A stretch of 64,000 bases of DNA from assembly GCA_041920505.1 (NCBI GenBank), contig JBHGXV010000049.1, positions 1 to 64,000 of the forward strand. Reading direction: 5' to 3'. Source of the DNA: JBHGXV01 sp041920505 (lineage in GTDB: Bacteria > Bacillota > Bacilli > Brevibacillales > Brevibacillaceae). Positions 34,499-43,817 of this stretch are shown piece by piece. The position numbers and the translations under genes are program-made. Positions within the stretch are counted from its first letter, which is position 1. Each line of letters starts with the position of its first letter. The notes beneath the pieces were generated by a model that saw only the letters and a program-made list of their open reading frames with translations, did no database searches and was not told the origin of the DNA.

Positions 34499-35443
34499 TC
34501 AGTGGATCACGTCCCGCTCCTCATTGTCCCGCCCGGCCACACTGGTGTAGGGAAAAACCGAATCGTACGGATTGATGTGAACGAACACGTCGCGCACGCG
34601 GGAGAAACGCTCCAGCAGGGTCTCTTTTACCCGCTTGCCGATGCGGTGCCCTTCTTCCACCGTGATATAGGGGTCGACGCTCACCTTGACGTCGACGATC
34701 ACGTAATGGCCATGCTCGCGCGCCCTGAATTGATCGATCCGGATCACTCCGGCCACGCTCTCGACGGCTTCACGCAACGGTAGTGTGTCTTCTTCGTGCA
34801 ACACGTGGTCCAGTGTGTTGTGTATCGCTTCCATCAGGATCGAGTAGGCCATCTTCAGCACCAGGAGCGAGACAAAGACACCAGCCGCCGGATCGAGGTA
34901 GACCATCCACGGGATGCCAAACCTGGCCCCGAGAACCGAACCGCCGATCCCGATCAGCGCCGCAAGCGAAGAGTAGACGTCGGAACGGTGCTCCCAGGCG
35001 TTGGCGATCAGCGACTGGCTGTTCAACTTCTTGCCGAGGTTGTACTTGTAGCGAAACATCCATTCCTTGATCACCATCGAACCGATCGCCGCCCAGATGG
35101 CCGCTGTCCCCGGCGGTTCAATCGGGGTAAACAGCGACTCAAACGAGGCGTAACCGATCTCCAGGCCGACGACCATCAGCAACACGGACACGATGATGGC
35201 TGCGATCGATTCAGCTTTGCCGTGCCCGTACGGGTGATCCTCGTCTGGCGGGCGCTCCGCGGCGCGAAGGCCGATGAGGACGGCGAGCGAGCCGATCACA
35301 TCCGACGCCGAGTGGGCCGCGTCGGCGATCAGGGCGCGCGAATCGGTGGCGAGACCGATCAGCAGCTTGGCGACGGCCAGGGAGATGTTGCCGATAATTC
35401 CCACCCAAGCGCCGAATTGCGCTTGGGCCAGACGATTTTCCAT
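34499..35443 (-). CDS. Cation diffusion facilitator family transporter
   Basis: Proton-driven divalent metal exporter, 314 residues. Six helices span about residues 10-215, with metal-site motifs in helix 2 (DAAHSASDV) and helix 5 (HRSDVYSS), and a cytoplasmic metallochaperone-like domain from about 220. The D-H and H-D pairs match zinc or manganese transporters; B. subtilis MneP/MneS are manganese exporters of this class, but metal choice cannot be fixed here. ATG 35443 follows AAAGGAGGGAG. In B. subtilis a cation-efflux gene (yrvC-like region aside) is not fixed here; it stands between recJ and secF in the same orientation. Confidence 0.9.
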   Translation of the reverse strand: MENRLAQAQFGAWVGIIGNISLAVAKLLIGLATDSRALIADAAHSASDVIGSLAVLIGLRAAERPPDEDHPYGHGKAESIAAIIVSVLLMVVGLEIGYASFESLFTPIEPPGTAAIWAAIGSMVIKEWMFRYKYNLGKKLNSQSLIANAWEHRSDVYSSLAALIGIGGSVLGARFGIPWMVYLDPAAGVFVSLLVLKMAYSILMEAIHNTLDHVLHEEDTLPLREAVESVAGVIRIDQFRAREHGHYVIVDVKVSVDPYITVEEGHRIGKRVKETLLERFSRVRDVFVHINPYDSVFPYTSVAGRDNEERDVIH

Positions 35444-35563
35444 CCGTTCTCCCTCCTTTGCCCCCACGCGGCGCGAACGTTGGCTTGCGCCGCATCGGAC
35501 CCCAACTTCCCGCCAAATAGCTTACATGGGTTGTCAGGGGCTTTTTCCCATTGCTTTTCGCTA

Positions 35564-35590
35564 AAGAAAGCCGCGGAACCATTCCGCGGC
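35564..35590 (-). terminator. Terminator of secDF
   Basis: GCCGCGGAA / TTCCGCGGC with a 3-base loop, followed on the minus strand by TTTCTTT, 11 bases after the secF stop. Confidence 0.88.
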
Positions 35591-35600
35591 CTTGGGGCGC

Positions 35601-36548
35601 TCATCCCTCGCTCGGAGCGGATGAGAAGCGTTTCTTTGCCATTTCTCGCTCTTTCAGTGCCACCCACACCTGAGCGGCGATAAAGATCGACGAGTAGGTA
35701 CCACTGACCAGACCAAATATCAGGGCGTATGAGAAGTTGCGAATCCCTTCGCCGCCCAGGATGGCGAGCGAGAGAGCGGTAAAGAAGACAGTGGAGACCG
35801 TGAAAATCGAGCGACGCATTGTTTGCCACAGACTCACATTCACCATATGCTCCAGGTCTTCGATTGTCTTCACTTTCATCAGTCTTAGGTTTTCCCGAAT
35901 CCGGTCAAAAATTACGATCGTGTCGTTGATCGAGTAACCGACAATCGTCAAGATCGCGGCGATAAAGGTCAAATCCACTTCCAGACGGAACAGGGAGAAT
36001 AGCGCGATCGGGATAAACGCGTCGTGCAACAGGGCCACGACGCAGGCGATTCCGAACAGGAACTGGAAGCGGATCGCGATGTAGACGATGATCCCCGCAG
36101 AAGCGAGCAGGATCGCGATCGTCGCCTTTTGCACCATCTCTTCCGCGATCACAGGGTCGACGGTCGACTCCTGCTTGCTTACCTGATTGCCGTACTTCGC
36201 CTTGAGCGCCGTCTCAATCGCCGCCAGCTTGGTGCGATCCACCGGCCGATCGAACGTGGTCGTCGCCCACTCCTGGTTGTTGCCGAACTTGGTCACCGGC
36301 TTAAACGCCACATCAGGCACGTTTTGCTTGATCACCTGGTCGATGTCAGCCGTTTCAAACGGCTTGCCGATCATGATGTCGAGCCGCGTCCCCGCCTTGA
36401 AGTCCACCCCTAAATTGAGGCCGAAAATCATTACGGACAACAGCCCCAGCACGAGGATGGCGCCGGACAGGAAGAAGAATTTCCGCCGGTTTTTCACGAT
36501 GTCAAACTTGACGACCTCTTCGTACTGTTGCTTTTTCTTAGAGCTCAC
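35601..36548 (-). CDS. secF: Protein translocase subunit SecF
   Basis: Proton-driven accessory subunit that helps complete protein export through SecYEG. 315 residues with six helices; typical motifs are LGVDFKAGTRLD in the first periplasmic domain entry and YSINDTIVIFDRIRE in helix 4-5. The GTG at 36548 is 10 bases from AAAGGAG and overlaps the secD stop by 11 bases, so secF is translationally coupled to secD; a GTG nine bases upstream sits too close to the site. In B. subtilis secD and secF are fused into one secDF gene, here they are separate. Confidence 0.94.
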   Translation of the reverse strand: MSSKKKQQYEEVVKFDIVKNRRKFFFLSGAILVLGLLSVMIFGLNLGVDFKAGTRLDIMIGKPFETADIDQVIKQNVPDVAFKPVTKFGNNQEWATTTFDRPVDRTKLAAIETALKAKYGNQVSKQESTVDPVIAEEMVQKATIAILLASAGIIVYIAIRFQFLFGIACVVALLHDAFIPIALFSLFRLEVDLTFIAAILTIVGYSINDTIVIFDRIRENLRLMKVKTIEDLEHMVNVSLWQTMRRSIFTVSTVFFTALSLAILGGEGIRNFSYALIFGLVSGTYSSIFIAAQVWVALKEREMAKKRFSSAPSEG

Positions 36549-37773
36549 CGATTTCACTCTCCTTTACCCCGTACCAGACGGGTTTGCGGAACATGTTGGC
36601 CTTGATCAACAACCACAGCAGGAAGCGAGAGCCGAACACGTTGGTAATGATACTGATGATGATCGTCATCGTCAGGATGATCGCGAAGCCCTGAATCGAG
36701 CTTGTCCCAAAGTAGAACAGCACCCCGGCGGCGATCAAGGTGGTGACGTGCGCGTCGATAATCGTGATGAACGAGCGGCGCTGACCCGCGCGGAACGCCG
36801 AGAGAATCGTCTTGCCGGAGCGAATCTCTTCCTGAATCCGTTCATACGTGATAATATTGGCGTCCACCGCCATCCCTACGGCCAGAATAAAACCGGCGAT
36901 TCCCGGCAAGGTCAGGGTGGCGTGCATCCAGTCGAGCACGACCAGACAGAAATAGACGAAACCGGCCAGGGTAATGTTGGCGATCATCCCCGGCATGCGG
37001 TAGACAAGCAGCATGAACAAAAAGATCGCCGCGCCGCCGACGTAGCCGGCGAAAATCGTCTTTTTCAGCGCCAGCTCACCCAGGCTGGCTCCGACCGCCG
37101 TTGCCTGCATTTCGATCAGCTTGGCAGGCAGCGCCCCGGAGTTGAGGATGTCGGCGAGTTCGCGTGCCTCGTCGACCGTGTAGTGACCGGTGATCTCCGC
37201 ATTGCCGCCTGTGATCACCTGCTGGATGACCGGATTGGTCAGCATGTTGTCGTCAAGGTAAATCGCCACGTGTTTGCCCAGGTTTTTGCGCGTGACTTCG
37301 GCAAACGCGTCGGCGTTGGCGAATTTCAGCGTAACGAGCGGGCGTTTCAGATCGTCAAAGCCGACGCCGGCGCCATTCGGCGCCAGGTCGCTTCCTTTCA
37401 GCACCACTTGGCCGGTCTCATCGCGGAACGTCAGCACGGCCGGCTTTCCGATGATCTCGCGCAGTTTCTCCTGGTTGGTCACTCCGGCCAGCTTGACGCG
37501 AATCCGGTCCGGCTTTTCCACCGTAACCTCCGGCTCGGACACTTTCCCGATGTTGGCCCGTTTCTCCACCATGGCCGCCGTCGCTTTCAACAGGTCGGTC
37601 GTCACCTGCTGCCCGTTTTCCAGCGGCTCCACCCGGTACAAAATCTCGAAACCGCCCCGCAGGTCGAGACCGAGGACGATATTTTTCGATACTTGTCCCG
37701 TCGTTGTGTACATCAGTCCTCCGAGGACCGCGATGACGAGCAGGAAAAGCACAAATCTACTCCATTTTATCAT
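36538..37773 (-). CDS. secD: Protein translocase subunit SecD
   Basis: Partner of SecF, 411 residues. It has the N-terminal helix (residues 5-24), LGLDLRGGFEILY, the P1 domain, and five C-terminal helices with the conserved proton-path region AVGMAVDANIITYERIQEE. The P1 head is shorter than in E. coli, as usual in Firmicutes. The ATG follows GGAAAGGAG. It overlaps the start of secF. Confidence 0.95.
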   Translation of the reverse strand: MIKWSRFVLFLLVIAVLGGLMYTTTGQVSKNIVLGLDLRGGFEILYRVEPLENGQQVTTDLLKATAAMVEKRANIGKVSEPEVTVEKPDRIRVKLAGVTNQEKLREIIGKPAVLTFRDETGQVVLKGSDLAPNGAGVGFDDLKRPLVTLKFANADAFAEVTRKNLGKHVAIYLDDNMLTNPVIQQVITGGNAEITGHYTVDEARELADILNSGALPAKLIEMQATAVGASLGELALKKTIFAGYVGGAAIFLFMLLVYRMPGMIANITLAGFVYFCLVVLDWMHATLTLPGIAGFILAVGMAVDANIITYERIQEEIRSGKTILSAFRAGQRRSFITIIDAHVTTLIAAGVLFYFGTSSIQGFAIILTMTIIISIITNVFGSRFLLWLLIKANMFRKPVWYGVKESEIGEL

Positions 37774-37865
37774 CTCAGAAACTGCTCCTTTCCCTCACAG
37801 CCGCACCCGCGCACAGCCGTCTCTTAAGCCAATATTTCTATTATAGATAAACGAAAGAAAGCATG

Positions 37866-38123
37866 TCAAATTGGAGCGGACGGGTTTTTGTACATGTTTA
37901 CCATCAGCCAGTTCATGTACCTGGTTGGTTTGAGCGACAAAATATCGTTCACCAACTGGTGCTTGGGCGGCAACTCCTTGTAGGCGGCCGAAACGCATTT
38001 CCAGATGTCAGTCGCGGTGACGTTGTCATAGCCGAGCAGCGCAAACTCCTCCGCCTTGCTTTCGCACAAAAACAGCACGTCTGACATCAATTCGTCGACC
38101 AGCGCTTCGTTGTTGAATTCCAT
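37866..38123 (-). CDS. comN: Post-transcriptional regulator ComN
   Basis: An 85-residue helical cytoplasmic protein of the ComN family, which in B. subtilis binds DivIVA and raises comE mRNA for DNA uptake. Recognisable blocks are LCESKAEEFALLGYDNVTATDIWKCV and the C-terminal LPPKHQLVNDILSL. ATG follows AGGGAGAG. Its place between secD and spoVB is the same as in B. subtilis. The main competence genes are not in the window. Confidence 0.85.
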   Translation of the reverse strand: MEFNNEALVDELMSDVLFLCESKAEEFALLGYDNVTATDIWKCVSAAYKELPPKHQLVNDILSLKPTRYMNWLMVNMYKNPSAPI

Positions 38124-38235
38124 GTCCGTCTCTCCCTTGCAAAAGTGTCATGCCAAAAGCGGCACGTCCATATTCTAAGAATAAGCGTATTTCTGCAAAA
38201 AGGGAAACTATCGGTAAAAGGAAAGGGCCTCCCGT

Positions 38236-39816
38236 ATGAGACAATCCTTTTTTTACGGCACGCTGATTCTGATTGCCGCCGGCGCCGTCACCAAAATCCT
38301 CGGGTTTGCCAACCGTATCGTGCTCTCACGAATCATCGGCGCAGAGGGAATGGGACTGTATCAGATGGTCGTCCCGCTCCTCTACTTCCTGATTACCTTG
38401 ACAACGCTGGGACTTCCCGTCGCCATCGCCAAGCAGGTGGCCGAAACCGAGGCCGCCGGCAACGCGCGCAAATCCAGGCGGTTGCTCGTCATCTCGCTGG
38501 TCGTCACCGGCGCGTGCAGCCTGCTCGTCAGCCTGATCCTGATCGTCGCCTCCAAAGTGCTCACCGACTGGATGTTTACCGACGACCGGGCGTTTATCGT
38601 CCTGTTGGCCGCCACCCCGGTGATCCCCATTGCCAGCCTGTCCGCCGTGCTGCGCGGCTACTTCCAGGGCAAACACAACATGACTCCGACCGCCGCCTCG
38701 CAGATGATCGAACAGGTGGTGCGGATGGCCCTGGTGGTGGTGATGACCCTCTCGTTCATGGATCACGGCGTCGAGTACGCCACAGCGGGCGCGATCGCCA
38801 GCATCATTTTCGGCGAAACCGCCGGACTGTTGTATATCGTCTGGCAGTACCGCCGAAGCAGTCAGCAGACGGCCGGGATGCTGATCAACGCTCCGGTGAT
38901 GGCCTCGCTCAAACAAAACAGGGAGAGCCTGCGCCAGTTGTTCAGCGTCTCGCTCCCCGTCACCCTCAGCCGACTGATCGGCTCCGTCGCCTATGTGCTG
39001 GAACCGATGCTGGTACCGTTCGCCTTGATTCTGGCCGGGTACACGACGGTGGAAGCGACGACCTTGTACGGCCAATTCGCCGGTATGGCGGTGCCTCTCC
39101 TGCTGTTTCCGACATTTTTGACCTATTCGCTGTCCATTTCGCTGGTGCCCGCCGTCGCCGAAGCCGCCTATCAGAAAAACGGCCCGCTGGTGCACCGCCG
39201 GATATATCAGGCGATGCGAATCGCGATGGTCATCGGCGCGCCCTGCGCCGTGCTGTTGTATGTGTTCGCCGAACCGCTCGCCGTGCTGTTGTACGGAACA
39301 CAGGCAGTGGGCACACTGTTGAAGGAGTTGGCCCCCTTCTCCGTTTTCCTGTTCTTCCAGGCCCCGCTCTCCTCCGCCTTGCAAGGTCTGGATTACGCCA
39401 ACGTGGTGTTGCGCAACACTCTGATCGGGGCCGTCGTCAAAGCGGTCGCGATGTTTCTGTTGACGTCGCAGCCCGCATTCGGCATCCACGGCGCGGTGAT
39501 CGCGCTCAATCTGAACATCACGCTGGTGACGCTCTTGCACTTCGCCAGCCTGATGAAAGGCATCGGCTTTACCATCGACATCGTCGAATTTCTCAAAATC
39601 GGCGCGGCCATGCTGGCCATGGGCTATTGCGGGTCGTACATGGGAACGTACTGGTTCGCCTATCTCGGCACCGGCAAGATGCTGCTTGCCGCCTCGTGCT
39701 TAAGCGCCCTTCTCTACCTCCTGTTGCTCGTCGCCTTGCGCGTGCTCGGCAAACAGGACGTCCGCCGCATCCCCTGGATCGGCGAGCGATTGGCCCTGTT
39801 CTTCCCCCGCCGTTAA
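38236..39816 (+). CDS. spoVB: Stage V sporulation protein B (MurJ-like flippase)
   Basis: A 526-residue polysaccharide/lipid II flippase of the MOP superfamily, needed for spore cortex synthesis. About 14 helices; the N-terminus SFFYGTLILIAAGAVTKILGF and RIIGAEGMGLYQMV are typical of SpoVB, and GLPVAIAKQVAE follows. The ATG is preceded by GGAAAGGG at a fair distance. Divergent from comN and convergent with the DUF421 gene, with which it overlaps by 4 bases, as in B. subtilis where spoVB and yrbG adjoin. Confidence 0.92.
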   Translation: MRQSFFYGTLILIAAGAVTKILGFANRIVLSRIIGAEGMGLYQMVVPLLYFLITLTTLGLPVAIAKQVAETEAAGNARKSRRLLVISLVVTGACSLLVSLILIVASKVLTDWMFTDDRAFIVLLAATPVIPIASLSAVLRGYFQGKHNMTPTAASQMIEQVVRMALVVVMTLSFMDHGVEYATAGAIASIIFGETAGLLYIVWQYRRSSQQTAGMLINAPVMASLKQNRESLRQLFSVSLPVTLSRLIGSVAYVLEPMLVPFALILAGYTTVEATTLYGQFAGMAVPLLLFPTFLTYSLSISLVPAVAEAAYQKNGPLVHRRIYQAMRIAMVIGAPCAVLLYVFAEPLAVLLYGTQAVGTLLKELAPFSVFLFFQAPLSSALQGLDYANVVLRNTLIGAVVKAVAMFLLTSQPAFGIHGAVIALNLNITLVTLLHFASLMKGIGFTIDIVEFLKIGAAMLAMGYCGSYMGTYWFAYLGTGKMLLAASCLSALLYLLLLVALRVLGKQDVRRIPWIGERLALFFPRR

Positions 39817-40529
39817 TGCCGGTGCGGCCGGGGGTCTTTTTTATCGATATAGAGGATGCCGCGATCGTCTATGCTGCAAAACGAGACCTCTTTGAAATCG
39901 TGGATCCCGTGCTTGCGGATCTGCTGTTTCAGCCAAAAACGGTTTTGGCCGATCCGCTTCAAGGCTTCGTCCCGCACCTTCCCGTCGAGAATCAGCGGGA
40001 TCGGCAACCCGGTGTAGCGCACGGTCGAGACCGGCTTCGGCTCCGGGACGTCCAAGTCCTCGCGGGTCACGGTGCCTTTGCCGTGCTTGGGGAACACGCT
40101 GAGCTGTCCGGTCGGCTCCAGAATGGCAAACTCCACGTCCGCCAGATTGCGGATATTCTTTTGCCGCAAATGCACCATCAGGTCGTCCAGGGTAAGGCGG
40201 TTTCGCCGCATCGCCTCTTCGCGAATTTCGCCCTTCTCGATGATCATCTCCGCCGAGCCGTCAACGAGATCGCGAATCTGTTTGCTTTTCATGGAAACGT
40301 AAGCCATCCCGATCTCCAAAAGGCCGATGGCGACCATCGGAACGAAAAAGTGCATGAGCGGCCGCTCCACCTGGTCGATCGCCAGCACCGCCATTTCCGC
40401 CAGCATGATCGAAATGACCACGTCAAAGACAGATAGCTTGCCGAGCTCGCGTTTGCCCATCAACCGAAGGAGGATCAGCAGAAAAAAATAGGTAAAGAGG
40501 GTACGCATCAACACGGTCAGTATGTCCAT
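39813..40529 (-). CDS. DUF421 membrane protein (YrbG/YetF family)
   Basis: A 238-residue protein with three N-terminal helices (about residues 5-80) holding RLMGKRELGKLSVFDVVISI, and a cytoplasmic C-terminal half with a DUF421 core LDDLMVHLRQKNIRNLADVEFAILE. The family is widespread in spore formers; several members are induced late in sporulation but no biochemical function is established. ATG 40529 follows GGAGG by 9 bases. Its tail overlaps spoVB by 4 bases in convergent orientation, so the two transcripts are mutually antisense at the ends. Confidence 0.88.
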   Translation of the reverse strand: MDILTVLMRTLFTYFFLLILLRLMGKRELGKLSVFDVVISIMLAEMAVLAIDQVERPLMHFFVPMVAIGLLEIGMAYVSMKSKQIRDLVDGSAEMIIEKGEIREEAMRRNRLTLDDLMVHLRQKNIRNLADVEFAILEPTGQLSVFPKHGKGTVTREDLDVPEPKPVSTVRYTGLPIPLILDGKVRDEALKRIGQNRFWLKQQIRKHGIHDFKEVSFCSIDDRGILYIDKKDPRPHRH

Positions 40530-40616
40530 TGAAACGAACCTCCTTCGCCAGAGAATCATTCCTATTCTCCGCCGGGAGGTGTGCCCGTATGCGTCCCCTT
40601 TTTTGGCTTGAGTCGC

Positions 40617-41594
40617 TCACAGCCACTTGCGTTTTTTGAAAATGTACAGCATCCAGACGGTCATCACCAGCATGATGCCAAGCGCGATAATCAGCATGAC
40701 CGGCTCCGCCTGCGGCCCGAGCCAGGCGAACGTGTTCATCCCAAACAGACCAGTCACGAAGGTGAGCGGCAGGATGATCGTCGAGATGATCGTCAGCACT
40801 CGCATCGTCTCCGTGGTCTTGCCGCTGATGATCGTGTAATAGGTATCCAGCGCGCCGTTCACCAGGTCGCGGAACGTCTCTGTCGAGTCGGCGATCCGCT
40901 CCAGATGGTCGGTCAGGTCGCTGTAAAACGGCACGTTGTCCTCGGATATGTCAAAAGAGTACCGTCCGTTTACGTTGGCAAAAATTCTCTTTTGAGGCAA
41001 AATTACCCTGCGGATGAGGATAATCGTCCGCTTCAGCGCGAGAAACTCCTCCGTGATCTCTTCCATCTGGTGTTCGTAAATCTCGTCCTCCAACTCGTCG
41101 ATCCGCACGCTGATCCGATCGAGAATCGGGAAGTATTCGTCGGTGATGCCGTCGACGATGGCGTACAGCAAATAATCGGGACCGCGGTTCATGTACTTCA
41201 TGGTGCGGTGGCACTGGGCGGCGATCCGTCCGATCGTGCTCATCGGCGACTTGTGAATCGTCACCAGGTAGTTGGGACCGAGAAACACGTTCAGTTCCAC
41301 CGTCGTGATCTCTGTGTCGCTCTCCTCATTGTACCGCAGTGCGTGAAAGACGAAAAAATAGTAATCGTCATAGTTGTCCACTTTGGCTCGGGGACTTACG
41401 TGCAGACAGTCTTCAATCGCCAACGGGTGGAAGTCGAAGATCCGAGCGATATACTGCAGTTCGTCGTTCCCCACATCGTACAGGTCAATCCACAGCAGGT
41501 CTTCCGGCGACCGAAGCCACTCGTCCTTGGTGCTCAAATCCACGTCGTGGTACATCTTTTGCTCAGAGTGGTTGTAGAAGTACGTTTTGATCAT
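40617..41594 (-). CDS. corA: CorA-type magnesium/cobalt transporter
   Basis: Divalent metal channel of 325 residues. The large cytoplasmic funnel domain fills residues 1-260, then two helices end the chain; the pore signature GMN is in GLFGMNTF, and the short basic tail KKRKW follows helix 2. The ATG at 41594 follows GGTGAG by 4-5 bases; the frame is open about 39 codons upstream but with poor sites. The gene diverges from the YrzE-like gene, whose 5' end overlaps the upstream open part. CorA is not in this place in B. subtilis. Confidence 0.9.
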   Translation of the reverse strand: MIKTYFYNHSEQKMYHDVDLSTKDEWLRSPEDLLWIDLYDVGNDELQYIARIFDFHPLAIEDCLHVSPRAKVDNYDDYYFFVFHALRYNEESDTEITTVELNVFLGPNYLVTIHKSPMSTIGRIAAQCHRTMKYMNRGPDYLLYAIVDGITDEYFPILDRISVRIDELEDEIYEHQMEEITEEFLALKRTIILIRRVILPQKRIFANVNGRYSFDISEDNVPFYSDLTDHLERIADSTETFRDLVNGALDTYYTIISGKTTETMRVLTIISTIILPLTFVTGLFGMNTFAWLGPQAEPVMLIIALGIMLVMTVWMLYIFKKRKWL

Positions 41595-41727
41595 ATCGCT
41601 CACCCCCGTTCTCATTCCCTCATCCATCATACGAAAATTCCCAAGGATGTTCAATCGAGAGATGAATACGGCGACCAAGCCCCTCATATAGATGTACAAA
41701 CATCCATTCACAGGGAGGGATCACGAC

Positions 41728-42099
41728 GTGCGAAGCACATCCGCCTCTGTCGTCACAGGGCTCTTGTTCACGTTCGGGCTGGTGCTGGTCGGCGCGCTCT
41801 TCACCGCACTCCTGCTTTCATTTACCCAATTGCGCGAAAGTTCCCTGCCGTACTTCACCTACGGCATCAATATCGTCGGCCTGCTTTTGGGCGGCATTAT
41901 CACCGGCCGCCGCTGCGGCGGACGCGGCTGGTACTACGGCGGCCTGACCGGACTCGCGTATTTCTCACTCGTGCTTCTGATCGGCTTCCTCGGCTTCGAC
42001 GCCCCGATGCGGTTCGTCACCCTGTTCTACCTCGCCGGCGCCTTCCTCATCAGCGCGGTGGGCGGCGTCATCGGAGTCAACCTGGCGAGCCGGCGGTAA
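41728..42099 (+). CDS. TIGR04086-family membrane protein (YrzE-like)
   Basis: 123 residues and four hydrophobic helices (about 9-32, 42-62, 72-92 and 98-118), ending in a short basic tail. GTG 41728 is 9 bases after GGGAGGG. Glycine-rich packing motifs (GLLLGGIITGRRCGGRGW) are typical of the YrzE family, which is found next to yajC in Bacillales as here. Function unknown. Confidence 0.8.
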   Translation: MRSTSASVVTGLLFTFGLVLVGALFTALLLSFTQLRESSLPYFTYGINIVGLLLGGIITGRRCGGRGWYYGGLTGLAYFSLVLLIGFLGFDAPMRFVTLFYLAGAFLISAVGGVIGVNLASRR

Positions 42100-42169
42100 C
42101 CCGCACCGCCGACTCGCCAAGCCGCTTTACGACTCGCACGGATGTTGCCACAAGGCGCAATGGCCATTA

Positions 42170-42211
42170 GCAGGGGAACCGGATCGGCGGTTCCCCTCCC
42201 CCTGCATTTTT
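42170..42211 (+). terminator. Terminator after the YrzE-like gene
   Basis: GGGGAACCG / CGGTTCCCC stem, extended or replaced by GCAGGGG / CCCCTGC, followed by ATTTTTAT. It overlaps the last bases of the convergent membrane-protein gene. Confidence 0.7.
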
Positions 42212-42575
42212 ATCGCACATGCCGCCAGCCCATATAAACCCCCCACACCCCGACGATCAGGTGCAGGTACACCACCCAGGAGAAGAACAGCCAGTTTCGC
42301 AACAGCAGGAACAGTCCCGACCCGATAGCCAACAGCATGTAAAACAGGTACTTGGCGCCGTTCCACTTTTTGATGCCTCGCTTGAAAGGATTGCTCAACT
42401 CCACCGGGACATGGGTTTGGACGATGCGCACCAGCAACACGGCCAAAAGCAGGCCTGTCACCACGTGAACCGTCAGTACAGGGAAAACGGGGAACGACGG
42501 CAGGAAGCGGGCAAGGAACAGGCAGATTCCGGTTGCCGCCGCCGCGACCGACAGATAATAAGACGCCTTGATCAT
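42210..42575 (-). CDS. Small four-helix membrane protein, unknown
   Basis: 121 residues with four hydrophobic helices and conserved-looking histidines in helices 2 and 4 (TVHVVTGLLLAV, VVYLHLIVGVWG), a pattern reminiscent of haem-binding or DUF4405-type membrane proteins, but without enough to name it. ATG follows AAGGTGACATCAG. It stands alone, convergent with the YrzE-like gene and divergent from the DinB-like gene. Confidence 0.7.
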   Translation of the reverse strand: MIKASYYLSVAAAATGICLFLARFLPSFPVFPVLTVHVVTGLLLAVLLVRIVQTHVPVELSNPFKRGIKKWNGAKYLFYMLLAIGSGLFLLLRNWLFFSWVVYLHLIVGVWGVYMGWRHVR

Positions 42576-42730
42576 CTGATGTCACCTTCTCATCCGTGAT
42601 GTCGAAATCCGAGCCAACTGTAGCATCATCTTGCAAACGGCGTCAAGACGAGTCGGTCCGCCCGCGAGGCTTCCCGCCGGGATATTTTGTAACCGCTTCC
42701 CTGTATGATAGGGGCAAAGGAGGTAAGCCC

Positions 42731-43213
42731 ATGTTTACCGTAGACCAATTCGTTTCCTATTTGGATGGCATCCGCAAACGGACGCTGATGTACGTCGACG
42801 CCATTCCGGAGTCGCTGTTTCACTGGAGGCCGGCGGAAGACAAGTTCACGATCGCGGAGTTGGTTCGGCATCTGGGTTCGACGGAAGTGATGTTTTACCG
42901 CGTGTGCAAATCAGGCGAGTGGATCTATCCCGGACACGGCGACGACAAAGGCAAGACGTTGGCCGAGGCGTGCGAGTACCTGAACCGGTGCCACCAGACG
43001 GTACTGGACGGACTTCGCCAATTCGACGAGCGCGATCTGAAAAAGAAAGTGCCCACCATGGCCGGGCACGAGGTGAGCGCCTGGCGGATTCTGTTTGCCC
43101 TGACGGAACACGAGATTCATCACCGGGGGCAGCTAACCGCCTATCTGCAAGGGAACGGTATCCATCCGCCGCAAATCTTCGGACTGCGCATCGAACAAGT
43201 CCCAAACGAATAA
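42731..43213 (+). CDS. DinB-family four-helix-bundle protein
   Basis: 160 residues, fitting DinB/YfiT-like metal-binding helix bundles. The three histidine ligands typical of the fold can be assigned to ELVRHLGSTE and TEHEIHHRGQL. Some members are bacillithiol- or glutathione-type S-transferases; others have no known activity. ATG 42731 follows a perfect AAAGGAGG by 7 bases. It ends in a terminator at 43230-43262. Confidence 0.87.
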   Translation: MFTVDQFVSYLDGIRKRTLMYVDAIPESLFHWRPAEDKFTIAELVRHLGSTEVMFYRVCKSGEWIYPGHGDDKGKTLAEACEYLNRCHQTVLDGLRQFDERDLKKKVPTMAGHEVSAWRILFALTEHEIHHRGQLTAYLQGNGIHPPQIFGLRIEQVPNE

Positions 43214-43229
43214 TCAATGCCGATGGAAA

Positions 43230-43262
43230 CAGCAGGGGCCGCACGAGCCGCCTGCTTTTTTG
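43230..43262 (+). terminator. Terminator of the DinB-like gene
   Basis: GCAGGGGC / GCCGCCTGC hairpin followed by a run of six T, beginning about 20 bases after the stop. Confidence 0.8.
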
Positions 43263-43398
43263 TGCGCGTCCGGACATCTGTCCTGCGCGCGGCGATGTGT
43301 GTCAATGTGCGTCTTCGTCTGGACGTCCGTCCGTTGCCAAACCGACCGCTCGCGCATGGATTGTGAGTACCACCATTCCGCGAAAGAAGGGAACGCGT

Positions 43399-43749
43399 GT
43401 GAGCAAAAAACAGGCGAAGCCCCACACTCACTCGATCCAATTGCTGCGGTACGGCGACAGGCCCGGCCACGTCCATCCCTACTCGACTCCGACGACCGTC
43501 AACGACGGTCACCGCCACCTGGTGAACGGCACGACCTCCCCGCCGTACGGGAATCCGGACCGGCACGTTCATTATTACGAAGGAACCACCACGTTCGAAG
43601 ACGGCCACATCCACTCGTTTCGCGGCTGGACCGGCCCGCCGGTTCCTGTTTCCGACGGCAGCCACTACCACGAGTTTCGGGGAGAGACGAGTTACAACGA
43701 CGGACACCTGCACCATTACCGGGGCGTGACGGCGCGAGCGGAGGTGTAA
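43399..43749 (+). CDS. YmaF-family histidine-rich repeat protein
   Basis: 116 residues, about fifteen of them histidine, arranged as five to six imperfect repeats of the form DGHxHxxxGxT (NDGHRHLVNGTT, EDGHIHSFRGWT, NDGHLHHYRGVT). This is the YmaF domain, whose role is unknown; the repeated H-x-H pairs suggest metal binding. GTG 43399 lies about 8 bases after GAAGGG. No signal peptide. It is followed by a hairpin that also serves the convergent yajC transcript. Confidence 0.82.
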   Translation: MSKKQAKPHTHSIQLLRYGDRPGHVHPYSTPTTVNDGHRHLVNGTTSPPYGNPDRHVHYYEGTTTFEDGHIHSFRGWTGPPVPVSDGSHYHEFRGETSYNDGHLHHYRGVTARAEV

Positions 43750-43756
43750 GGGCAAA

Positions 43757-43796
43757 ACAAACAAGCAGGCCGGAGCATATCCGCCTGCTTGTTTGT
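43757..43796. terminator. Bidirectional terminator between the ymaF-like gene and yajC
   Basis: Perfect 14-bp stem ACAAACAAGCAGGC / GCCTGCTTGTTTGT with a 12-base loop; T-rich flank on the minus strand (TTGTTTTG), weaker on the plus strand. Confidence 0.85.
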
Positions 43797-43817
43797 GTCT
43801 TGCTATGTACGCGGTCG

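Noticed and set aside
42904..43398. Extension of the ymaF-like frame upstream to an ATG inside the DinB-like gene
   Set aside because: The extension is antibiotic-like low-complexity Arg/Ser/Ala sequence overlapping the DinB gene and its terminator; the GTG at 43399 with GAAGGG is a better start.
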